A DNA stretch of 64,000 bases from a bacterium (GTDB taxonomy: Bacteria; ARS69): assembly GCA_025774805.1 (NCBI GenBank), contig JALGZR010000002.1, positions 1 to 64,000 of the forward strand. The letters run 5' to 3'. The translations under genes and the position numbers were made by a program. Below, piece after piece: positions 23,199 through 31,168 of this stretch (within the stretch, counting starts at the first letter, position 1; each line of letters starts with the position of its first letter). Below the pieces are notes generated by a model that saw only the letters and a program-made list of their open reading frames with translations, did not search any database and was not told the origin of the DNA.

Positions 23199-26100
23199 TT
23201 AGATGAACTTCTCGCCGCGCTTGATCCACTTGTCGATGTCTTTGGCGCTGCGGTCCTTCGGCAGCCCCGGATGAATCACCCGGGCCGTGCAGCGCTCGGC
23301 GGCCTTGACCAGATCCTTGTACGGCCCTCCGAAGGGATCTTTGATGACCGCCTTCTTGTCCGCGTTGTAGACGAAGATCCTGGAGTTCAGGTTCGTGCAC
23401 TCGTCGCAGGCCGTGCACAACGGGGTGTCGATCCACGGGGCCATGTAGTCGCCCGCCACGGCGGGCGCCCCCGCCGGAGCGGCCTCGGTCGCCGCCGCTC
23501 CTTCGGCGAGCGCCGCCAGACCCTCGCCCGATCCTCCGGCGAGCTGCATCAGCCCCGACGCGATCTTGCCGACGACCTCTCCCCGGATCTTCTCCGCGAT
23601 CTCTTCGCGGGAGAGCTCCTCCATGCCCGTCCCCGCCAGCGCCCGAAGCATGGTCCAGAAGTCGCGCCGGTCCTCGCACGATTCCACCATCATCTTGTCG
23701 ACGAGCAGTCGGCTGAGCTTCTGCGCGCTGACCACGGACCAGACGTAGGGGAACAGTCCTTCGCGCTCGTCCTTCGCCATCTCCAGATACTCGGCCAGGG
23801 GGACCATGTTCTCGTTCCAGGTGTCCGGCGGCGCCACGCGGAAGTGCTTCCGGAAGCGGATCTCGGTGATGGCGAAGTCCGCAAAGGTCATGGGCAGCGT
23901 CATTTCCCTCGTCCGACCCCCCTCCCGGTACTGAATGGTGTAGGTCGGCCAGTCCTGATCGATGGACGGATTGCCCTCCAGGTCGAAGCACTCCTCCGGG
24001 GTCTTGCCCTGGTCCGGGTCGTAGCGGAACAGCGGATACGCCCGGGACTCGACGGCCAGCTTGGCCTGCCGCGCGCTCATGTCGTCCCCGATGCCGTGCT
24101 CCGGCTGACACGAGGTGTACAGATTGAAGAGCGCCGGACGCCGCGCCTTCAGTCCGCGGATGAAGCCCTCGATCATGTGACTCGGATAGGCGATCGTGCT
24201 CTGCATCACGTAGGTCGTCCGGTGGGCCATCCCCAGCAGCCCGATCTCCTTGCGCGGCTCCTGCTTCCCCTGAATGGCCTTGCCGTACTGGGCCATGTCG
24301 GAGATCTGACCGAGGAACCCGGAGCTGCACGCCTGGCCGCCCGTGTTCGAGTACACCTGCGTGTCGACGACCAACACCTTGATCGGCTTGGCCGAAGCGA
24401 GCGCACGAGAGAGGTTTTGGAAGCCGATGTCGTACATCGCCCCGTCTCCGCCCACCGCGACGACCGGTGGACAGAGCTCCCACTCCTCGTCGGTGAACTT
24501 CGTCCAGTTGAAATAGGTGAAGAGCTCGTCGTGCTCGGCCGGGTCGTACTTTCCCTCGAGCTCCAGCTCGGCCATCCGGATCGCCTTGAAGCCTTCCCCC
24601 ATCTTCGCCATGTGGCCTTCGAAGACGCCCATCGCCATCGACGCCGGATCCTGGAACAGGTGGTTGGCCCAGGGGAAGGGATAGGGGTTGAAGGGGTAGG
24701 TGCTGCCCCAGACCGACGTACACCCGGTGGCGTTGAGCATTCCCATCTTGGAGCGGCCGCCCCCGGTGGTTCCCTCCAGGTACTTCCACTTCAGATCCTT
24801 GAGCTTGGTCATGAGCTGAGTCACCCGCTGCAGCCACTCCTGGTCGATGGGCTGTCCTCCCGTGCGGCTCTCCATCCGCTCGGCGATGCTGGCGAGTGTG
24901 AGGTCCTTGTCCTGAAAGTCGCTCACGATCTCCGCCATCGAGTCGCCGACGTTGATCTCCTGCACGAGCTCGAGCTGGATGTGCTTCTCCAGCTTCTCGA
25001 TCAGCTCGGTGAGGCGATCGAGGTGCCTCCGGATGCGAGGCTGCATCAGCGCCTCGACCGTCGCGATGAACAGGTGCAGTACCGTCTTCTCCGCGCAACC
25101 CAGGCAGGCGCCCTCTCCGCTCGTGAGGGCGAGGTAGCTCGTCTTGTCGAGTAGGATCGTCTCCAAGGCGCCGATCCCCTCCTCGATGTCGTCGACGCGG
25201 ATGTACCTCTCCGGAGTGTTCGGCAGGTCGAGCCAGAACTCCCACTGCTCACGGAGCTTCTTGATGGACTCGTCCGTCTGAGGCAAGGAACGGAGGGCAT
25301 CGTCGTCGCAAACTTCAACGCACTCCATGCATCCCTTGCACGTGTACGGATTGACCGTGACGGAAAACAGACCGCCGCTGCCCGCGTCCCGGGTCTCGGG
25401 AAGGGTGTAGTAGGGACGCGTCAGGGCGAAGGGGAATCCGTCCAGCTCCTCGCGAAAGAGATCGAGCTCCTTGGTGAGCCGTTGCTTGTCGGGGCCCTCG
25501 AGGTCGATCTCCTTGATCGTCTTGGCGATGGCCTCCTCCAGCATGCCGCCGACCGGGTCGGTCTCCTGGGCCTCGGTCAGGAGGCTCCGGAGGTGTCGCT
25601 CCACGATCCGCATCGCCTTGGGGAGGTGCTGGATACCGTCCCCGTTTCCGCTCCCGTTCTTCCGCACCCGCTCCACCACGGTGTCCAGGACCTGGCCGAC
25701 CTCGTTGACCAGACCCGGGATCGCGGTGTCGGGACAGACGGTGTAGCACTTCCCGCACCCCGTGCAGTTCTCGGGAATGAACTCAGGGTGCTCGAAGCGG
25801 ATCCCCGTCATGTCGCGAAACAGGGCGGAGCACACCGGCATCACGCCGAGACCGATGAACGGGTCGGTGATGTTGTCGTTGCCCATGCCGCGGGCGTAGA
25901 AGTTGCCGGTCTGCTCCCAGAAGCGGTGGATGTCCGTCATCGGGGCCTTGCTCTGCGGAATCGACTTGACCATCACGGGGATGTCGGGCTCGGCTCCGGC
26001 CGCCTTGCTTCCGGCCGCCGGCTCGGTGATCGGCCCCGGCAAGACCTCGATGATCTCGTCGAAGCCGCGCTTCACGACCCGCATGTTGTCCTCGACCACT

Positions 26101-28166
26101 CGCGCTCCCTTGGACCCGAACTTCTCCTGGAGCTGATCGTGGATCGCCTCGAGGAGCTTGGCCTCGTCCAGTCCCGCCTGCTTCATCACCGGCGAGGCGG
26201 CGAAGAACGCGCCCTGGAACGCGATGCCCTGCATGCGAAGCTGAAGGTCGGGGTCGGTCGCCTCCTTCCGGGCGATCTTGAACCCGTCGACGGCGAAGAC
26301 CTTGATCTCATTGTCGATGATGATCTTCTGGAATCCGGGGGGGATGGTCTCCCAGACTTTCTCAGACGTCGTGTGCTCGCTCTGGATGATGAAGACCCCG
26401 CCCTCCTTCAAACCCGCCAGCGCGTTCGTGTGGTTGAACACGTTGGGATCGGGAGAGAGCACGACGTCTACGTAGAAGTACTCCGAGTTGACCCGGATGG
26501 GCTCGGGAGCGGCCGAAAGGTAGTACGTCGTCGGCTGACCCTTCTTCTCCGAACCGTACTTGGGATTGGCCTTGATCTGATAGCCCAGCAGATCGAACAG
26601 CGTCATCGCCAGGTTTTTGCCGGTGGTGATGGCCCCCCAGCCGCCGACGGAGTGGAACCGCACCGTGATGCTGTTTTCGGGCATCAGGTTCGGATTCTCG
26701 GAGCCCCGCACCGACAGCTCCCGGACCCGCGGGTAGGCCTCCTCGATCGTCTGCTGATACATTTCCTGCTTCGGCGTGAACGGCGTCTCACGGATGAAGT
26801 CGATGGAGAGGTAGAACAGTCGCTTGCGCCCGCCGTCGGGAAGCATGTTCTCGACCGCACCGACGATTCCCTCGGGTTGCAGATCGCGGCTGCCCATCCC
26901 GAACGATCCGGAATAGAGCGGTGGGGCGTCGGTCAGGGCCTCGTAAGTCGCGAGCTCGGGGTAGATCGGGTTCCGCGGGTCCTTCCCGTTCTCCAGGCAC
27001 TTGCCGACGGTGGCGCGGATCTCGCGCATCAACGGGAGATCGACGGCCAGCGGCTGGTCCAGCCGCTCGAGCACGGTGACGCCTTTTCGACCCTTGACGA
27101 TGCGGCTGATCAGGTCACCGGGGAACGGACGGAACATCACGAAGTCGACGACTCCGATCTTGATGCCCCGGGTCTCCCGCAGGTAATCGGCGACGGCTTC
27201 GGCGGTGGGAAGCAGACTGCCCTGTCCGACGATCAGGTAGTTCGCGTCCTCGGCGCGGTACGTCTTGACCCGCTCGTAGCGCCGCCCCGTCAGCTCGTAG
27301 AACTCCCGGAACGCACGATCGGCCAGCTCCTGGATGTGGTCGAAGAAGAAGGGCCGTTGAGCCGCGACGCTCTGCATGTACGAGTCCTGGTTCTGTACCA
27401 GACCCGCCATCACCGGGTTGTCGACGTCCCAGAGCTTGGGAATGCGTCGCCTCGTCTCTCCGTAAATGATCCGCTGCGCCGGCGTCGGCGTCTCGATGAT
27501 GTCGTCCGGGCGTCCAAGGTACTCCTCGATCAGCCCCCGCTCGGGCACCCTCATCGACTCGATCAGGTGGGTGGTCAAGAAGCCGTCCTGGGCGATGGCA
27601 CCGGGCGTCAGCGAGAGCTCGGCGATCCGGTGGGCGATGATGTTCAGGTCGCCCGCCGACTGCGCGTCCTTGGCGAAGAGCTGGAAGAAACCGGTGTCGT
27701 CGATGCAGTGGTAGTCGTCGTGCCCGGCGTGGACGTTGAGGTTGGCCTTCGTCATCGCCCGGGCCCCGATGTTGAGCACGTAGGTCAGACGCTTCCCGAC
27801 GGCGGCGTAGAGGGACTCGTGCATGTAGGCGACGCCCTGGCCGGACGAGAAGTTCGCGGCTCTCAACCCGGTCATCGCCATCCCCGCCGTCACCGCGGCG
27901 GCCGCGTGCTCGCCTTCGGGCTCGATGAAGATCAGAGGTCGACCGGACACGTTGACGTGTCCCGCGGCCGCGGCCTCGGCCCAGTACTCGCCCATCTGAG
28001 TCGAGGGGGTGATCGGGTAGGCGCCCGCCCCATCGGTTGATTCGCGCTCGCACATGATGACGGCCGTATTGCCGTCCATGGCGGCACGGATCCCGGGGTA
28101 TTTGAAATCGCCCCTGTTCTTCTTCCGCTCGTCTTCGTTCTTGCGAGCGAGAGTCCGTACTGACAT
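23199..28166 (-). CDS. nifJ: Giant pyruvate:ferredoxin oxidoreductase with fused C-terminal ferredoxin
   Basis: Oxidises pyruvate to acetyl-CoA and CO2 and reduces ferredoxin. At 1655 residues it is far longer than usual (about 1180). Order: pyrimidine domain (GAYPITPSTQMGE, about 50), transketolase-like domain II, gamma domain (SVGGWGAITTGKNLA, about 505), first cluster CTGCGKCYTVCP (about 799), second CKGCMECVEVC (about 941), TPP domain with CLGCAEKT (about 1019), NATGCTSVWG (about 1143), GGDGAMYDIGFQN (about 1237) and SNTGGQ, LYTSCQPEHG. Two inserts, about 130 residues between the ferredoxin motifs and about 95 within the TPP domain, explain part of the size. The end (about 1580-1655) is an extra ferredoxin-like unit (CTACDEC...C). 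It sits between rnfB and rnfC. ATG at 28166 is preferred. Confidence 0.93.
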   Translation of the reverse strand: MSVRTLARKNEDERKKNRGDFKYPGIRAAMDGNTAVIMCERESTDGAGAYPITPSTQMGEYWAEAAAAGHVNVSGRPLIFIEPEGEHAAAAVTAGMAMTGLRAANFSSGQGVAYMHESLYAAVGKRLTYVLNIGARAMTKANLNVHAGHDDYHCIDDTGFFQLFAKDAQSAGDLNIIAHRIAELSLTPGAIAQDGFLTTHLIESMRVPERGLIEEYLGRPDDIIETPTPAQRIIYGETRRRIPKLWDVDNPVMAGLVQNQDSYMQSVAAQRPFFFDHIQELADRAFREFYELTGRRYERVKTYRAEDANYLIVGQGSLLPTAEAVADYLRETRGIKIGVVDFVMFRPFPGDLISRIVKGRKGVTVLERLDQPLAVDLPLMREIRATVGKCLENGKDPRNPIYPELATYEALTDAPPLYSGSFGMGSRDLQPEGIVGAVENMLPDGGRKRLFYLSIDFIRETPFTPKQEMYQQTIEEAYPRVRELSVRGSENPNLMPENSITVRFHSVGGWGAITTGKNLAMTLFDLLGYQIKANPKYGSEKKGQPTTYYLSAAPEPIRVNSEYFYVDVVLSPDPNVFNHTNALAGLKEGGVFIIQSEHTTSEKVWETIPPGFQKIIIDNEIKVFAVDGFKIARKEATDPDLQLRMQGIAFQGAFFAASPVMKQAGLDEAKLLEAIHDQLQEKFGSKGARVVEDNMRVVKRGFDEIIEVLPGPITEPAAGSKAAGAEPDIPVMVKSIPQSKAPMTDIHRFWEQTGNFYARGMGNDNITDPFIGLGVMPVCSALFRDMTGIRFEHPEFIPENCTGCGKCYTVCPDTAIPGLVNEVGQVLDTVVERVRKNGSGNGDGIQHLPKAMRIVERHLRSLLTEAQETDPVGGMLEEAIAKTIKEIDLEGPDKQRLTKELDLFREELDGFPFALTRPYYTLPETRDAGSGGLFSVTVNPYTCKGCMECVEVCDDDALRSLPQTDESIKKLREQWEFWLDLPNTPERYIRVDDIEEGIGALETILLDKTSYLALTSGEGACLGCAEKTVLHLFIATVEALMQPRIRRHLDRLTELIEKLEKHIQLELVQEINVGDSMAEIVSDFQDKDLTLASIAERMESRTGGQPIDQEWLQRVTQLMTKLKDLKWKYLEGTTGGGRSKMGMLNATGCTSVWGSTYPFNPYPFPWANHLFQDPASMAMGVFEGHMAKMGEGFKAIRMAELELEGKYDPAEHDELFTYFNWTKFTDEEWELCPPVVAVGGDGAMYDIGFQNLSRALASAKPIKVLVVDTQVYSNTGGQACSSGFLGQISDMAQYGKAIQGKQEPRKEIGLLGMAHRTTYVMQSTIAYPSHMIEGFIRGLKARRPALFNLYTSCQPEHGIGDDMSARQAKLAVESRAYPLFRYDPDQGKTPEECFDLEGNPSIDQDWPTYTIQYREGGRTREMTLPMTFADFAITEIRFRKHFRVAPPDTWNENMVPLAEYLEMAKDEREGLFPYVWSVVSAQKLSRLLVDKMMVESCEDRRDFWTMLRALAGTGMEELSREEIAEKIRGEVVGKIASGLMQLAGGSGEGLAALAEGAAATEAAPAGAPAVAGDYMAPWIDTPLCTACDECTNLNSRIFVYNADKKAVIKDPFGGPYKDLVKAAERCTARVIHPGLPKDRSAKDIDKWIKRGEKFI

Positions 28167-28245
28167 CGAAGCCCCCAATCAGGTCCGAACGAGACCGGCG
28201 TGATCGACACGGCCGGTTCTACCTATGGCAACCTGTTCCTCTTCC

Positions 28246-29109
28246 TCATGTCGGGGCGTCGCGGAGGGCGCCCCTGCGGATGATCCTCTTGGCGGCCCGA
28301 CCCTTGACGGGGCCGATGGTCGCATCGATCCAGACGATCGCCCCCGTGGGGCACCGCTGGATCGGAACACGCGTGTCGTGGTCCCGCTCGTAGTCGACGA
28401 TCGGAAGATTGCCTTCCATCGAGATCAGTCGAGGCGCGTCCAGCGCACAGCGTCCGCACGCGGTGCAGGCGACCTCGCAGTCCTCGAGCAGCTCGTCCCC
28501 GGCCTCCTCTGACTTGCAGGCGACCCACAGTCGATGGCTCGCCGGGTGCAGCGAAAACAGATCCTTCGGACAGGCTTCGACGCAGTCACCGCACGCCGTG
28601 CATCGGGACTCGTCGACGACCGGCAGGGCGTGCTCGTCCATGGTGATCGCCTCGAAGTCGCACACCTCGTAGCAGTCCGCGAGCCCGAGACAACCGAAGA
28701 AGCAGCCCTTTCCTCCTCCTGCGACCTGGGCGGCGGCGGCGCAGGTCATCAGCCCATGATAGCGGGCCCGGTTGCGCGCCACGTTCGTGCCCCCGGCGCA
28801 GGCCAGCCGGGCGACCCACCGTTCCTGAGCTCCGACGTCGACGTCGAGGAAGGCCGCGATGGCCTCTCTCCCCTCGTCAGAGCTCACCGTGCACTTCCCC
28901 GGCAGGACCTCGCCCCGAATCAGCCCCTCGGCAAAGGGGCGGCAGCCGGGGAAGCCGCAGGCACCGCAGTTGGAGAGGGGCAGCATCTCCTCGACGATGT
29001 CGATGCGCGGGTCTTCCTCAACGTAAAGCTTTTTGTTGGCCAGGACGAGAAGCGATGCGAGAACGAATGCGAGTCCGCCGATCGCGCCGACAGCCGTCAA
29101 AACGAGCAT
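28246..29109 (-). CDS. rnfB: Rnf complex ferredoxin-docking subunit B, altered C-terminal cluster set
   Basis: The first gene of the operon. An N-terminal membrane helix is followed by the [4Fe-4S] domain LSNCGACGFPGC and an extended ferredoxin region with KGCFFGCLGLADCYEVC and CTACGDCVEACP. In the last ferredoxin pair the first three cysteines are present (C215, C218, C221) and the final CP cysteine too (C253), but the fourth is Ala225 and the expected CxxCxxC before C253 is missing. In a two-cluster ferredoxin that pattern keeps exactly one cluster and removes the other. 287 residues. The PFOR gene starts 79 bases after its stop. Confidence 0.92.
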   Translation of the reverse strand: MLVLTAVGAIGGLAFVLASLLVLANKKLYVEEDPRIDIVEEMLPLSNCGACGFPGCRPFAEGLIRGEVLPGKCTVSSDEGREAIAAFLDVDVGAQERWVARLACAGGTNVARNRARYHGLMTCAAAAQVAGGGKGCFFGCLGLADCYEVCDFEAITMDEHALPVVDESRCTACGDCVEACPKDLFSLHPASHRLWVACKSEEAGDELLEDCEVACTACGRCALDAPRLISMEGNLPIVDYERDHDTRVPIQRCPTGAIVWIDATIGPVKGRAAKRIIRRGALRDAPT

Positions 29110-29356
29110 GGAGCGTCCTGCTCACCTTCCTAAGCAGAAGGACGTCGGGAGTACCCGATCGCCCCCTCCGTCTTTCGCCGCCACCCCATCACGCAATCGA
29201 GAGGACCGTCCGAGAAACAGCCTGCAAGAGCGTGCGTTATCCTGCCCCGCTTCGGGCCCGGAACCACAATACAGATCCGGGGCAGGACTGCCCAGGGGGC
29301 CGGTCGGGCTCGGGACCCACCCTCTCTTCTCGGTGGGAGGACCCGGGGAAGGCGGG

Positions 29357-30988
29357 TCAGTCGGCCCGCCCCCCGGGCCGGATCTCCACGATCTCATCGG
29401 TCAGATCGGACTGGGGATTGACGCCCCGCGGATCGACGACGACGCGTCCCACCTGACCGGGGTCCCGCAGGAAGATCGCCTTCGTGCTGTCGGAGGGAAT
29501 CACGAGGTCGTAGTCGCGCAGCAGATCTCCTTCGGGCGTGAAGACGGCGATGGTCGCCATTCCTTTCAGTTGCCCCCGATTCTCGACCTCGACGCGGAGC
29601 TGCTCTCCTCCCCGCCCGTCGGCCACCACCTCGTGAGAGACGATCCGGAAGTCGGGGAGCTGAGTCGTCCCGATGTACGGCGCGAGAAATCCATGCTGGT
29701 CCGCGAACGCCCAGCGGAGCTTGTCCCGGAAGTCCTTGCCGCTCGCGATCCGACCCTCATTCTCGGTGCGAAACTCCGAGAGCATCTCGATCCAGTCGGA
29801 CTCCGACCCCGCGGCCTCGGCCATGAGATGGGCCACGAGCGCTCCGCGCGTCTCCAGAACGTGCCGGCCCTCGAGGGAGAGGGCCGAGACTTCCGAGATG
29901 GCCCGATCCCGCTGAATGCCCTTCAGGAACGCCTCACGACGGGATCCGATGACGATCGACTCCCGGGCGAGACGGTTCTCCGGCGCGGCGAACGCCGAAA
30001 CCGCCGCGTCCCCGAGGTAGAGAGGGATCGCGCGGGCGAGCCAGGGCCCCGTGCCGTGCCGAAACCGAATCGACTCGGTCCAGAATCCGGCGGCGAGCGC
30101 CCCGGCGAGGTCGCGATCCAGGAGGGTCGAGGCGGGCTCCCCGGTGATCGACCGAGCGGCCGACTCGTCCCAGAAAAGCGTGCGCTGACCGCCGGACACC
30201 ACTCCCTTCCCCACGTCGATGAGCCTCCACGGGCCGGAGCCCGCGGCATCGCCGAGTCCGGCCTGATGGGACCGGATCACCTGCAGAATCGTGTCGATCC
30301 GAGGAGGCGGGCCCGAATCCTCGGCTCGGCGATACAGGACCACGGTCTCTTCGGAGGCGGACGAATCCCCTCCGGTGTGCTCGGAGGACACGTACTCCCC
30401 CCACACGGCGTAGGGTCTTCCCGGGATCTCCGCCTCCCATCCCCCCTCCGGTGCGGGGCGTCCCGCGGCGATTCCCGTCATCGTGGGCGGAAGGGTGAAG
30501 GTCGTGACGTGGGCGACCAGCTCTTCCATTTCCATCGAGGTTCGGGGAAACCAGCCGGAGTCGGGCAGGAGGAACCCGCCCCGCTCGTCCTGGTGGAGGC
30601 CGGGGGAGTCCTGCGGAACGATACTCCCGCGGAGCGTGACGGTCCGGGAATGGCCCGGCTCGAGCATGGTGGGGAGCTCGACGGACCAGATCCGCATCCA
30701 CGTTCCGTAGACGTCCCGGTGGGAGAGAAGGAGATCCTTCCCCTCCGAGAAGCCGGCCGTCACCGAGACATCGCGCGAGAGATGGACCTCCAGTCGCAGG
30801 AACGGCGCATCTCCCTCCGCGTACCAGTCGAATTCGGTCGTCCAACCGATCCGAGCCGGGTCGGTCAGGTCCAGCTCGATGCGGGCGCGCTCGATCGAGT
30901 CCCCCCGGGCCACAGGAGTCGCGGTCAGCAGTGCAAGAGTGGCCGTGCCCACCAGGGACACGACTCGGGTGGAGAAGGTTGGGGGCAT
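29357..30988 (-). CDS. Secreted M1-peptidase-like protein without the zinc motif
   Basis: 543 residues with a signal peptide (LVGTATLALLTATPVARG). The layout resembles M1-type proteins: an N-terminal beta domain, a middle catalytic-like domain and a C-terminal beta domain (VEVENRGQLKGMATIAV). Where M1 enzymes have HExxH followed by WLNEGFA, I see LDRDLAGALAAGFWTES and WLARAIPLYLGD, so zinc-binding residues appear lost. It may be a non-catalytic scaffold or binding protein; the family call itself is an inference from layout. The start at 30988 has GAGGA upstream. It is divergent from the kinase at 31169 and 247 bases upstream of rnfB on the same strand. Confidence 0.55.
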   Translation of the reverse strand: MPPTFSTRVVSLVGTATLALLTATPVARGDSIERARIELDLTDPARIGWTTEFDWYAEGDAPFLRLEVHLSRDVSVTAGFSEGKDLLLSHRDVYGTWMRIWSVELPTMLEPGHSRTVTLRGSIVPQDSPGLHQDERGGFLLPDSGWFPRTSMEMEELVAHVTTFTLPPTMTGIAAGRPAPEGGWEAEIPGRPYAVWGEYVSSEHTGGDSSASEETVVLYRRAEDSGPPPRIDTILQVIRSHQAGLGDAAGSGPWRLIDVGKGVVSGGQRTLFWDESAARSITGEPASTLLDRDLAGALAAGFWTESIRFRHGTGPWLARAIPLYLGDAAVSAFAAPENRLARESIVIGSRREAFLKGIQRDRAISEVSALSLEGRHVLETRGALVAHLMAEAAGSESDWIEMLSEFRTENEGRIASGKDFRDKLRWAFADQHGFLAPYIGTTQLPDFRIVSHEVVADGRGGEQLRVEVENRGQLKGMATIAVFTPEGDLLRDYDLVIPSDSTKAIFLRDPGQVGRVVVDPRGVNPQSDLTDEIVEIRPGGRAD

Positions 30989-31168
30989 GGCGGCAAGTCC
31001 TCGACGGGGAAGCGGCCGGCGGAGGATCCGCCGGCAGTCGGCGTAAGAGGATATCACAGGTCCCGCTCGAACCGAGTCCTCATCGGGCGAGAAAACCCGT
31101 GGTCTCGACGCACCGGCGCCTTATCCTGAAGCGTTGCCCACGGACCGCGCCGGGGAGGGAGATGCGGG

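Noticed and set aside
23271-28040. Very long open frames on the plus strand opposite PFOR (over 600 and 850 codons)
   Set aside because: They mirror the PFOR codons in antisense, as expected at high GC. Their translations are low-complexity, rich in Arg, Val, Asp and Leu, with no domain.
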